Assembly (NCBI GenBank): GCA_965279135.1
Contig: OZ257133.1
Location: 558,001-622,000 of the forward strand
Length of the DNA stretch: 64,000 bases
DNA from: Croceimicrobium sp965279135
Lineage (GTDB): Bacteria; Bacteroidota; Bacteroidia; Flavobacteriales; Schleiferiaceae
Direction: 5' to 3'
Numbering within the stretch: position 1 is the first letter of the stretch; each line of letters begins with the position of its first letter. The position numbers were made by a program, and so were the translations under genes. Below, in pieces: positions 24,326-32,778 of this stretch. The notes under the pieces were generated by a model, which searched no databases, was not told where the DNA came from, and saw only the letters and a program-made list of their open reading frames with translations.

Positions 24326-27300
24326 ATGTCATTGAGGAAAAACGATAAAAGCACTTACAACTCAAACTTTAAGAGTATTACCATTAGCCTGGCTTCGCCG
24401 GAATTTCTATTGGAACGCTCTTTTGGTGAGGTGCTAAAACCAGAAACTATTAACTATCGTACCCACAAGCCAGAGCGTGATGGCTTGTTCTGCGAGCGTA
24501 TTTTCGGTCCGGTAAAGGATTACGAATGTGCCTGTGGTAAGTACAAGCGTATCCGTTATAAGGGTATTGTTTGCGACCGTTGTGGGGTAGAGGTGACGGA
24601 GAAGAAAGTACGTCGTGAGCGCGTAGGACACATTAACTTGGTGGTTCCCGTTGCTCATATCTGGTACTTCAAATCATTACCTAACAAGATCGGATACCTT
24701 CTTGGATTACCGACCAAGAAATTGGAGATGATCATCTACTACGAGCGATATGTAGTAATTCAAGCGGGTAATGCTACCAAAGAAGATGGTACTCCAATGC
24801 AGTATATGGAATTCCTTACAGAAGAGGAGTACCTGGATGCATTAGAGCGTTTACCGGTTGAAAACCAATATTTAGAGGATAGTGATCCGAACAAATTCAT
24901 CGCCAAAATGGGGGGTGAGGCCTTGATTGAATTATTAGGTCGTTTGGATTTGGATTCTCTTTCTTATGAGCTTAGAAACAAAGCCAATACTGAGACTTCT
25001 CAGCAGCGTAAGCAGGAAGCTTTAAAGCGTTTGGTTGTTGTTGAAGCTTTCCGTGATGCTAACAGCCGCATTGAGAACCGTCCTGAATGGATGATTGTGA
25101 AAGTGGTTCCGGTAATTCCACCAGAATTACGTCCATTAGTTCCTCTGGATGGTGGTCGTTTTGCAACTTCTGATTTGAATGATTTATACCGAAGGGTGAT
25201 TATCCGTAACAATCGTTTGAAGCGATTAATGGAAATCAAAGCTCCCGAGGTTATCCTTCGTAATGAGAAGCGTATGCTTCAGGAAGCGGTTGATTCACTA
25301 TTCGATAATACCAGAAAAGCTTCCGCGGTTAAAACTGATAACAACCGTGCATTAAAATCACTTTCCGATTCCTTAAAAGGTAAGCAAGGACGTTTCCGTC
25401 AAAACCTATTGGGTAAGAGGGTGGATTACTCCGCACGTTCGGTTATCGTTGTAGGTCCGGAAATGAAGCTGCACGAATGCGGTTTACCAAAAGATATGGC
25501 TGCTGAGCTTTACAAGCCGTTTATCGTTCGTAAGTTAATCGAACGCGGAATTGTAAAGACCGTTAAGTCGGCTAAGAAGATTATTGATAAGCGCGAGCCG
25601 GTAGTTTGGGATATCCTGGAGAATGTGATGAAAGGCCATCCAGTACTGCTAAACCGTGCTCCAACACTTCACCGTTTAGGTATTCAGGCATTCCAGCCCA
25701 AGATGATTGAGGGTAAAGCAATTCAATTGCATCCTCTTGCATGTACGGCCTTCAACGCTGACTTTGATGGAGACCAGATGGCGGTGCACTTACCATTAGG
25801 TTCGGCCGCGATTTTGGAAGCTCAGATGTTGATGTTGGCTTCTCATAACATTCTGAACCCCGCTAACGGATCACCGATCACCGTTCCTTCTCAGGACATG
25901 GTATTGGGTCTTTACTATATGACCAAGATGCGGGTGAGCGATAAGACGATCACTGTAAAGGGTGAAGGTCTTACCTTCTATTCGGATGAAGAAGCAGAGA
26001 TTGCTTACAATGAAGGTATAGTAGACCTAAATGCCAAAGTGAAGGTTCGTACTCTTGTTGAGGAAGAAGGCGAATTGAAGCATAAGGTTATTGAAACTTC
26101 TTTCGGACGTATCCTTTTCAATAAGGTGGTTCCAAATAATGTAGGTTTCATAAATACTGTATTGACCAAGAAAGCTTTAAGAGGTATTATTTCAGATATC
26201 CTTAAAGCAACTGATGTACCAACTACAGCAGACTTCCTGGACAATATCAAGTCATTAGGATTCATGACCGCCTTCCGTGGAGGTCTTTCTTTCTCCCTGG
26301 GTGATATTATCATTCCACAGGAAAAGGATGATCTTGTTAAAAGTGCCGAAGGTCAGATTGAAGAGATCCTTGGATCTTATAATATGGGTCTGATTACCAA
26401 TAACGAACGTTATAATCAGGTAATCGATGTTTGGACAAATACCAATGCTCGTCTTACCGAAAGAGCCATGCACTATTTGTCTAGCGACCGTCAAGGGTTT
26501 AACCCGATCTATATGATGCTTGATTCTGGTGCACGTGGATCGAAGGAGCAGATTCGTCAGCTTTCCGGTATGCGTGGTCTGATGGCTAAGCCTCAGAAAT
26601 CTGGATCTAGCGGTGGTGAGATCATCGAAAACCCGATTATCGCAAACTTTAAGGAGGGTCTTTCGATTCTGGAGTACTTTATTTCTACTCACGGTGCCCG
26701 TAAAGGTTTGGCGGATACTGCACTTAAAACTGCAGATGCCGGATATCTTACTCGTCGTTTGGTTGACGTTGCTCAGGATGTTATCATCACGGAGGACGAT
26801 TGCGAAACCCTACGTGGACTTGAGGTTACCGCCTTGAAGAAGAATGAGGAAATCGTTGAGCCATTATCCGATCGTATTATCGGTCGTACTTCCCTTCACG
26901 ATGTAATCGATCCGATTACTAATGAGGTATATGTTCGCACCGGAGAAATGATCTCAGAATCAGAGGCAGAGAAAATTGAAGCTTCGCCAATACAAATGGT
27001 TGAAGTGAGATCTGCCCTTACTTGTGAGAGCAAGAAAGGAATCTGTGCTCGCTGTTATGGCCGTAACCTTGCAACTGGTAAGAAGGTACAAAAAGGAGAG
27101 GCTGTAGGAGTTATTGCTGCTCAGTCTATTGGTGAGCCAGGAACCCAGCTTACTCTGCGTACTTTCCACGTAGGTGGTACTGCGGGTAACGTTTCTGAAG
27201 AATCTACCATCTCCGCTAAGTTTGATGGTGTTGCTGTTCTTGAAGATGTTCGTACCGTAAAAGGTGAGGATAACGAAGGAAATGAGGTAGACATCGTTAT

Positions 27301-28636
27301 TGGCCGTACTGGTGAATTCCGTCTGGTGGATGCCAAGACTGGTATCAACTTAATGACCAACAATGTGCCTTACGGATCATACCTACGCAAGAAGGATGGC
27401 GATAAATTGAAGAAAGGAGATGTAGTTTGTCAGTGGGATCCATTTAATGCTGTTATCATTTCTGAAACCAGTGGTACGATTAAGTTCGCTGATATTGAGC
27501 AGGGTATTACCTACCGTGTTGAGATTGACGAGCAAACTGGTTTCATGGAGAAAGTGATCTCTGAGACTCGAAACAAGAAGATGATTCCTACCATTGCTAT
27601 CGTTGATAAAAATGGAGAGGAGCTTAAGCACTATACTTTACCGGTGGGATCGCATATCATCGTAGAAGATGGCGATACTATTAAATCAGGTAAAACGCTG
27701 GTTAAGATTCCACGTAAATCAGCCAAAGCGGGTGATATTACCGGAGGTCTTCCAAGGGTAACCGAGCTATTCGAAGCGCGTAACCCATCTAACCCAGCGG
27801 TTGTATCTGAGATTGATGGTGTAGTTTCTTACGGAAAAATCAAGCGTGGTAATCGCGAGATTATCGTAGAGAGTCGTACCGGTGAGATCAAGAAATATCT
27901 GATCAACCTAAGTAAGCAGATTCTTGTACAAGAGAATGACTTTGTACGTGCAGGGATGCCACTTTCTGAAGGAGCTATTACTCCAGCAGATATCCTTGCC
28001 ATTCAGGGTCCAAATAGAGTACAAGAGTACCTGGTTAATGAAATCCAGGAAGTATATCGCTTACAGGGTGTGAAGATTAATGATAAGCACTTTGAAACCA
28101 TCGTTCGTCAGATGATGCGTAAGGTTGATATTCAGGATCCGGGTGATACTCTATTCTTAGAGAAGAGTCTGGTGCATAAGAACGATTTCATCGAGCAAAA
28201 TGACTGGATTTTCGATAAGAAAGTAGTGGTTGAGGCCGGTGAATCTGAAAACCTACAGGCGGGTCAGATTATTTCTGCTCGTAGACTACGTGATGAGAAT
28301 TCACTCCTACGTCGTGCTGATAAGCAATTAGTAGAGGCTCGCGATGCGAATCCAGCTACTGCGAAACCAGTACTACAAGGTATTACCCGCGCTTCACTTC
28401 AAACGAAGAGCTTCATCTCAGCTGCTTCCTTCCAGGAAACAACTAAGGTGTTGAATGAGGCTGCCGTAAATGGTAAGCGTGATTACCTTGAAGGATTGAA
28501 AGAGAACGTTATCGTAGGTCATAAGATTCCTGCCGGTACCGGTATGAAAGAATATGAACAGATCATCGTTGGATCTAAAGAAGAGTACGAAAAGCTCAAG
28601 ACGATCGAAGATTTGAATATCGAAGAGAAGGTATAA
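24326..28636 (+). CDS. rpoC: DNA-directed RNA polymerase subunit beta'
   Basis: A 1436-residue beta' subunit. The N-terminal zinc site is CACGKYKRIRYKGIVCDRCGVEV; the catalytic Mg2+ loop is NADFDGDQMAVHLPL; the bridge helix region contains GARKGLADTALKTADAGYLTRRLVDVAQD; a second zinc site is CESKKGICARCYGRNLATG. It follows rpoB after 27 bases and precedes the DUF3467 gene by 4, so rpoB, rpoC and DUF3467 share a message. Confidence 0.99.
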   Translation: MSLRKNDKSTYNSNFKSITISLASPEFLLERSFGEVLKPETINYRTHKPERDGLFCERIFGPVKDYECACGKYKRIRYKGIVCDRCGVEVTEKKVRRERVGHINLVVPVAHIWYFKSLPNKIGYLLGLPTKKLEMIIYYERYVVIQAGNATKEDGTPMQYMEFLTEEEYLDALERLPVENQYLEDSDPNKFIAKMGGEALIELLGRLDLDSLSYELRNKANTETSQQRKQEALKRLVVVEAFRDANSRIENRPEWMIVKVVPVIPPELRPLVPLDGGRFATSDLNDLYRRVIIRNNRLKRLMEIKAPEVILRNEKRMLQEAVDSLFDNTRKASAVKTDNNRALKSLSDSLKGKQGRFRQNLLGKRVDYSARSVIVVGPEMKLHECGLPKDMAAELYKPFIVRKLIERGIVKTVKSAKKIIDKREPVVWDILENVMKGHPVLLNRAPTLHRLGIQAFQPKMIEGKAIQLHPLACTAFNADFDGDQMAVHLPLGSAAILEAQMLMLASHNILNPANGSPITVPSQDMVLGLYYMTKMRVSDKTITVKGEGLTFYSDEEAEIAYNEGIVDLNAKVKVRTLVEEEGELKHKVIETSFGRILFNKVVPNNVGFINTVLTKKALRGIISDILKATDVPTTADFLDNIKSLGFMTAFRGGLSFSLGDIIIPQEKDDLVKSAEGQIEEILGSYNMGLITNNERYNQVIDVWTNTNARLTERAMHYLSSDRQGFNPIYMMLDSGARGSKEQIRQLSGMRGLMAKPQKSGSSGGEIIENPIIANFKEGLSILEYFISTHGARKGLADTALKTADAGYLTRRLVDVAQDVIITEDDCETLRGLEVTALKKNEEIVEPLSDRIIGRTSLHDVIDPITNEVYVRTGEMISESEAEKIEASPIQMVEVRSALTCESKKGICARCYGRNLATGKKVQKGEAVGVIAAQSIGEPGTQLTLRTFHVGGTAGNVSEESTISAKFDGVAVLEDVRTVKGEDNEGNEVDIVIGRTGEFRLVDAKTGINLMTNNVPYGSYLRKKDGDKLKKGDVVCQWDPFNAVIISETSGTIKFADIEQGITYRVEIDEQTGFMEKVISETRNKKMIPTIAIVDKNGEELKHYTLPVGSHIIVEDGDTIKSGKTLVKIPRKSAKAGDITGGLPRVTELFEARNPSNPAVVSEIDGVVSYGKIKRGNREIIVESRTGEIKKYLINLSKQILVQENDFVRAGMPLSEGAITPADILAIQGPNRVQEYLVNEIQEVYRLQGVKINDKHFETIVRQMMRKVDIQDPGDTLFLEKSLVHKNDFIEQNDWIFDKKVVVEAGESENLQAGQIISARRLRDENSLLRRADKQLVEARDANPATAKPVLQGITRASLQTKSFISAASFQETTKVLNEAAVNGKRDYLEGLKENVIVGHKIPAGTGMKEYEQIIVGSKEEYEKLKTIEDLNIEEKV

Positions 28637-28640
28637 GATC

Positions 28641-28988
28641 ATGACAGACGACCAAAAGAAAGCTCAAGCCGAGGCGATGGATCAGTCTCAGGAAGGGCAG
28701 ATCAATGTAGAGTTAAGTGAAGAGATTGCTGAAGGAGAATATGCCAATTTGGCGATCATCAATCACTCACCTAGCGAATTTGTTTTAGACTTTATCCGGG
28801 TAATGCCTGGAGTGCCTAAGGCAAAGGTTAAGTCTCGCATTGTGCTTACTCCTCAGCATGCCAAGCGATTGTTAAAAGCACTGGGTGATAATGTAGGTCG
28901 TTATGAGGCTCAACACGGAGAGATTAGAGATGTGGAATCTCAGCAGGGATTTCCGCTTAATTTCGGTGGACCTCAAGGTCAGGCTTAG
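28641..28988 (+). CDS. DUF3467 domain protein
   Basis: A 115-residue soluble protein with the DUF3467 pattern: INVELSEEIAEGEYANLAIINHSPSEFVLDFIRVMPGVPKAKVKSRIVLTPQHAKRLLKAL. The function of the family is unknown. It starts 4 bases after the rpoC stop and ends just before a strong terminator, so it is the last gene of the rpoBC transcript. A gene of this family after rpoC is a recurrent arrangement in Bacteroidota, which hints at a link to transcription, but nothing in the sequence proves it. Confidence 0.92.
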   Translation: MTDDQKKAQAEAMDQSQEGQINVELSEEIAEGEYANLAIINHSPSEFVLDFIRVMPGVPKAKVKSRIVLTPQHAKRLLKALGDNVGRYEAQHGEIRDVESQQGFPLNFGGPQGQA

Positions 28989-29004
28989 AGCCTATGTGAA
29001 TACT

Positions 29005-29036
29005 AAAAAACCCCGACTATTTCAGTCGGGGTTTTT
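29005..29036 (+). terminator. Rho-independent terminator of the rpoBC operon
   Basis: AAAAAACCCCGACT pairs with AGTCGGGGTTTTT around the loop ATTTC, giving a GC-rich stem with A and T tracts on both sides. It can work in both directions and separates rpoBC-DUF3467 from the convergent blaR1-like gene. Confidence 0.93.
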
Positions 29037-29056
29037 GCATTTAAGGGCATTATAGT

Positions 29057-30361
29057 TCAGGTTAGTTTTAGACTTATTGGTACAATAAGTCGCATTCTAA
29101 CATTCTGACCATCGCGTTCAGCGGAACTAGCAAATTGAGGTATACCTTCAACTAGTTTTGTTGCTTGCCTTTCCGCCTGAATACGAGCAGCGTGATCCAA
29201 TTCGCCTTCAGTCTCAATACTGCGAATGATTTCTACCTCGCCGATCTCCCCATTCTTTTCAATAACGAAGGAGACCAGAATCTTGCCTTCCAGTCCTTGT
29301 TTTTTGGCCAATTCGGGATATTCGAAATTCTCAGAGATATGAGTGTAAATAGACTGCATGATACAAGCCTTTCGGTCCTCCTTCGAGGAGTTTTCATTAC
29401 AGTCGCCGGTAATTGGTAAGACGTCAATCTGATCCATGCTTACTGCACGGGATTCAGATTCTACACCTACTACCACGTCAGGCTCCTGATTTTTATCGCA
29501 AGCCACAACCATCATCGCAAAGCTGAGAGGAAGCAGCAGTAGATAAATTGCCTTGCGCCAAGGCTTACTTTGATTTGAATACATCATAGAAATTCGGGAT
29601 TTAATTAAGGATGAATTAAAAAAAGGACTGGGGGCCAAAGCGGTTTCCGGAAATTGTAGATCGGCTCCCAGAGTGCTGCGTAGCAGCGTATGCGCATAAT
29701 CTTCAATGTCTTTATTTTCTAATACTCGAGCATCCACTTGAAATTCATGAACCTGCCTTAATTCTCGGGCAAAGACATGGATAAATGGGTCAAACCATAA
29801 AAAGATGCTTAAAATGCGGTAGAAGAGACGATCCCAAACATGTCCCAATTGCTGATGCTTGATTTCATGTTCGATAATCAGGGGTAAATCTTTGTCTCCC
29901 TTCAGATGAGTAGGAATAAAGATGTAGGAGCCAAAGCAAAATGCATTCTTAATGTTCCTACTCCAATACAGTTTACGTGTTCCCCTTTCTTCAATCTCAG
30001 CCTTACTGGTTAGGCGATACAAACGGTACAAGCCTAAACCGAAATAGAACAAGGAGAGAAGCAAACCTAGCAGATATATAAAGGTCCAGCTCGAAGGTAA
30101 GGGACTATGTTTAACACTGTCGAGACTTAGCGATTGACCTTCAATGGTTATTTCGGGTAATTGAAAAACTGCTTCTTCGGTATTAAATGGGTTTAGGCTA
30201 AACTGCGGCGCAATAAGTGCGATGGCCAGAGCCCCTGCAGGCATTAGTAAGAGGGCTCTTCGATTTAGATGATGAAAGCTAAGTCTGGCCAGACCCAGGC
30301 GGTAGCTTAGGTAAAAAAGAGCACTAAATATTAGATAGTAGGTGATACTTAGAATCATCAT
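29057..30361 (-). CDS. M56 (BlaR1-type) membrane metallopeptidase with TonB-like C-terminus
   Basis: A 434-residue membrane protein. Several N-terminal spans (residues 1-50 and 92-116) surround an M56 zinc protease domain with HEIKH at 165-169 and E200 as probable third ligand. A further span (AIYLLLLPLSFAMMVVAC, ~285-305) leads to an outer C-terminal domain of TonB type (FEYPELAKKQGLEGKILVSFVIEKNGEIGEVEIIRS). It overlaps the BlaI-like gene upstream by 4 bases. By analogy with BlaR1/MecR1 the protease would cleave the repressor on an outside signal; here the beta-lactam sensor domain is replaced by a TonB-like domain, so the signal is unknown. Confidence 0.9.
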   Translation of the reverse strand: MMILSITYYLIFSALFYLSYRLGLARLSFHHLNRRALLLMPAGALAIALIAPQFSLNPFNTEEAVFQLPEITIEGQSLSLDSVKHSPLPSSWTFIYLLGLLLSLFYFGLGLYRLYRLTSKAEIEERGTRKLYWSRNIKNAFCFGSYIFIPTHLKGDKDLPLIIEHEIKHQQLGHVWDRLFYRILSIFLWFDPFIHVFARELRQVHEFQVDARVLENKDIEDYAHTLLRSTLGADLQFPETALAPSPFFNSSLIKSRISMMYSNQSKPWRKAIYLLLLPLSFAMMVVACDKNQEPDVVVGVESESRAVSMDQIDVLPITGDCNENSSKEDRKACIMQSIYTHISENFEYPELAKKQGLEGKILVSFVIEKNGEIGEVEIIRSIETEGELDHAARIQAERQATKLVEGIPQFASSAERDGQNVRMRLIVPISLKLT

Positions 30362-30732
30362 TTCTCTTTGTTTTTTTCGATGATCTTTAGAATATCATCT
30401 AGTTCTGATGTATCCAGGTTTTCCTTTTCTACAAAGAAGCTCACCAGTTTAGATAAACTGCCTCCGAAATAGGAGCGTACAACTTTGTTCACCGAAAATT
30501 CTTGATAGTCCTCCTTTGATATTAAAGGAAAGTATTGATAACCGCGACCCTTGGTTTCATGCCCTACGAATCCTTTTTGTTCCAGAATCCTTATAATGGT
30601 CGACACCGTATTAACGGCAGGCTTAGGAGCTTTGATTTCTGCAATTACATCCTTTACACTGGCTTTCTCCAATTGCCAGAGATATTGCATGATTTCTTCT
30701 TCGGCCTTGGTAAGTTCTTTTAGCTTCATCAT
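30358..30732 (-). CDS. BlaI/MecI/CopY-family transcriptional repressor
   Basis: A 124-residue winged-helix protein with the BlaI pattern: LTKAEEEIMQYLWQLEKASVKDVIAEI, then PAVNTVSTIIRILEQKGFVGHETKGRGYQYFPLISKEDY. Such proteins bind palindromic operators as dimers and are inactivated by a BlaR1-type protease, which is encoded next to it. Two palindromic sites lie just upstream (30750-30783), so it probably represses its own operon. There are two start codons (ATG at 30732 and 30729). No beta-lactamase gene is adjacent. Confidence 0.93.
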   Translation of the reverse strand: MMKLKELTKAEEEIMQYLWQLEKASVKDVIAEIKAPKPAVNTVSTIIRILEQKGFVGHETKGRGYQYFPLISKEDYQEFSVNKVVRSYFGGSLSKLVSFFVEKENLDTSELDDILKIIEKNKEK

Positions 30733-30749
30733 CTAATTTGAAGCAAATA

Positions 30750-30765
30750 AACTAAAAAATTAGTT
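30750..30765. promoter_or_regulatory. Probable BlaI-type operator 1
   Basis: AACTAAAAAATTAGTT is an imperfect palindrome with intact outer half-sites AACTAA/TTAGTT. It ends 18 bases before the repressor start and overlaps a TTTATTTG -7-like box on the minus strand. Its centre is 18 bases from that of operator 2. Confidence 0.65.
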
Positions 30766-30767
30766 GA

Positions 30768-30783
30768 AACTAAAATTTTAGTT
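30768..30783. promoter_or_regulatory. Probable BlaI-type operator 2
   Basis: AACTAAAATTTTAGTT is a perfect 16-base palindrome with the same half-sites as operator 1. The pair with equal spacing in front of a BlaI-type gene fits cooperative self-repression. Confidence 0.72.
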
Positions 30784-30808
30784 GAAAAAACTATCATCAG
30801 CCACGCAT

Positions 30809-30837
30809 AAAAAAAGCCTCTCGGTAGGAGAGGCTTT
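30809..30837 (-). terminator. Terminator of the zinc metallopeptidase gene
   Basis: GCCTCTC and GAGAGGC form a 7-bp GC-rich stem with a 5-base loop; on the minus strand the stem is followed by a run of T residues. It lies just after the stop of the 30858-31541 gene. Confidence 0.85.
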
Positions 30838-30857
30838 GTATTAGAGCTTTGAATTTT

Positions 30858-31541
30858 CTAGTCGTTGCCCAGGAACATTAAGATATAATAGAACAGTTGG
30901 GTAAGAGAGGCCAAGGCTGCTACCAAATAGGTATTGGCGGCGGCATTAAGGGCGTCTTTGGCCATGTCGTGTTCATTGCGTCCGGTCATTCCGGTATTTT
31001 CTAACCAGGCCAGGGCTCGATTACTAGCGTCGTATTCCACAGGTAAGGTAACAACACTGAATACCGTAATCGCTGCCTGAAGTATAATAACTGTGTAGAA
31101 TACGAAGTTTAAGGGAAACAAGGCTATAAGGCTGGCTCCCAAAAACATCATGATCACAATTATGCTTAAGGCGCGAGAGCTAAAACTAACTATCGGCACC
31201 ATGGCAGAGCGAAACTCTAACCACCGATATGCCTGGGCGTGCTGCACTGCGTGTCCTACCTCATGAGCAGCAACCGCTGCAGCAGCTACGGAGCGTTCAT
31301 TGTATACCGCTTCGCTTAGGTTAACGGTCTTGTCTTTTGGATTATAATGGTCTGTTAATCGACCGCTTGTAGAAATTACTCTTACATCATTAATTCCGTG
31401 GTCCTGGAGCATCTTCTCTGCTATTTCTCTTCCCGACATACCATTTTGAAGACCTACCGTACTGTACTTACGGAACTTGCTTTTTAGTCTGGACTGGACA
31501 ATGAAACCAATGACCAGAAAAGCGATTAGGATTAAAAACAT
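30858..31541 (-). CDS. YugP-like zinc metallopeptidase (membrane)
   Basis: A 227-residue membrane protein with an N-terminal span (MFLILIAFLVIGFIVQSRLKSKFRKYS), a zinc motif HEVGH at 93-97, and two to three further spans (IVIMMFLGASLIALFPL and VFYTVIILQAAITVFSVV). It belongs to the neutral zinc metallopeptidase family typified by B. subtilis YugP, whose role is unclear. I chose the ATG at 31541 because the family starts with the hydrophobic segment; an ATG at 31574 would add eleven residues. It is monocistronic, ended by the hairpin at 30809-30837. Confidence 0.9.
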   Translation of the reverse strand: MFLILIAFLVIGFIVQSRLKSKFRKYSTVGLQNGMSGREIAEKMLQDHGINDVRVISTSGRLTDHYNPKDKTVNLSEAVYNERSVAAAAVAAHEVGHAVQHAQAYRWLEFRSAMVPIVSFSSRALSIIVIMMFLGASLIALFPLNFVFYTVIILQAAITVFSVVTLPVEYDASNRALAWLENTGMTGRNEHDMAKDALNAAANTYLVAALASLTQLFYYILMFLGND

Positions 31542-31625
31542 ATTGTTCAATTTAATTGCAAGATTAAAAATCAAACAATATGCCTATTGTCTTATTAGTA
31601 ATAGTTTTGAGCAGATTTTCAAAAA

Positions 31626-32396
31626 ATGGCAGATAGACCTCTGATATTGGTATGTAATGATGATGGAATTACCGCTCCCGGGATTCGCAATCTCATTGAA
31701 GTTATGAATGACTTGGGAGATGTTGTGGTGGTTGCACCGGATAGTCCCCAAAGTGGAATGGGACATGCTATTACAATAACCGGCATCTTGCGTTGTGATC
31801 CTATAAGCGTCGATAGCGGACCACAGAAGGAATATAGCTGTACCGGAACACCGGTAGACTGCGTCAAGTTGGCAGTGAATGTGGTTCTTGATCGCAAGCC
31901 TGATTTGATAGTTAGCGGGATCAATCACGGTAGTAATGCCTCCATTAATGTCATATACAGCGGTACTATGTCTGCGGCAATGGAAGGATGCCTGGAGGGT
32001 ATACCTTCAATTGGATTCTCATTGTGCGATTATGCCTGGGATGCAGATTTTAAGCCTGCCTTACCCTACATTAAGAAAATCTGTGCTAAGGTTTTAGAAG
32101 AGGGACTGCCTCGCGATGTAGTCTTGAATGTAAACATTCCCAAATACCAAGGGAAAGAGTATAACGGGATAAAAATGACCCGTCAATGTCGTGGGAATTG
32201 GGAGGAAGAATTTGATTCCCGTCGAGACCCAAGAGGAAGAGATTACTATTGGCTTACCGGACAATTTGTGAATTATGACGAAGATCTGGATCATGATGAG
32301 CAAGCCTTGGCAGACTATTACATTAGTGTGGTTCCTGTTAAGAGTGATCTTACCGCCCATGATTCCCTGAACAAATTGCGCTCCTGGCAATTGTAA
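31626..32396 (+). CDS. surE: 5'/3'-nucleotidase SurE
   Basis: A 256-residue phosphatase of the SurE family, which dephosphorylates nucleoside monophosphates using a divalent metal. The metal-binding start LVCNDDGITAPGI (D12, D13) is intact, with SPQSGMGHAIT, CTGTPVDCVKLAV and VSGINHGSNASINVIYSGTM following. The length is typical. It is followed by a small membrane protein and lpxB in the same direction, an order known from other Bacteroidota. A TAGTTTTG box (31602-31609) may be its -7 element. Confidence 0.97.
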   Translation: MADRPLILVCNDDGITAPGIRNLIEVMNDLGDVVVVAPDSPQSGMGHAITITGILRCDPISVDSGPQKEYSCTGTPVDCVKLAVNVVLDRKPDLIVSGINHGSNASINVIYSGTMSAAMEGCLEGIPSIGFSLCDYAWDADFKPALPYIKKICAKVLEEGLPRDVVLNVNIPKYQGKEYNGIKMTRQCRGNWEEEFDSRRDPRGRDYYWLTGQFVNYDEDLDHDEQALADYYISVVPVKSDLTAHDSLNKLRSWQL

Positions 32397-32425
32397 TACT
32401 TGAGTCGTCTATACGTTTTGTTGAC

Positions 32426-32713
32426 ATGAATTTTAGAGTATCAGCGATCTTAGGAATTCTATGCGGCTTCCTGATTCCATTTCTTAGTCTCTATTTAATT
32501 TCAGAATTACGTCCGGAGTTAGTAGCCATCCAACGTTATGATCTTGGTGAAATTCGTCACTTAAATATTCAGATCATGACTATTGCGATGATGCCCAATG
32601 TGGCGCTGTTTTTCGCAGCTCTTCAGTTCGAGAAGGAGCAATTCAGCAGAGGATTACTAGCTTCTAGTCTACTGTTAATGGTTATTCTATTTATTTACAG
32701 GTTCTTGTTGTAA
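32426..32713 (+). CDS. Small membrane protein of unknown function
   Basis: A 95-residue protein with three hydrophobic segments (about 5-27, 48-66 and 75-94). No motif that I recognise. It stands between surE and lpxB, 29 bases after one and 65 before the other, so it may be co-transcribed and linked to envelope work, but that is inference from position only. Confidence 0.75.
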   Translation: MNFRVSAILGILCGFLIPFLSLYLISELRPELVAIQRYDLGEIRHLNIQIMTIAMMPNVALFFAALQFEKEQFSRGLLASSLLLMVILFIYRFLL

Positions 32714-32778
32714 AGTTTTAAACTTTGAATTAAAGACAATCTAAGGGAACCTTATTTTTAAGCTCAAATAAGCTCTAC

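Noticed and set aside
30358..30732. BlaI/BlaR1-like pair as a beta-lactam resistance locus
   Set aside because: No beta-lactamase or PBP2a-like gene is adjacent, and the membrane protein carries a TonB-like domain in place of the penicillin sensor.
31619..31928. Minus-strand reading frames of 101 and 114 codons opposite surE
   Set aside because: Both are shadows of the surE coding sequence, which has intact metal-binding and family motifs.
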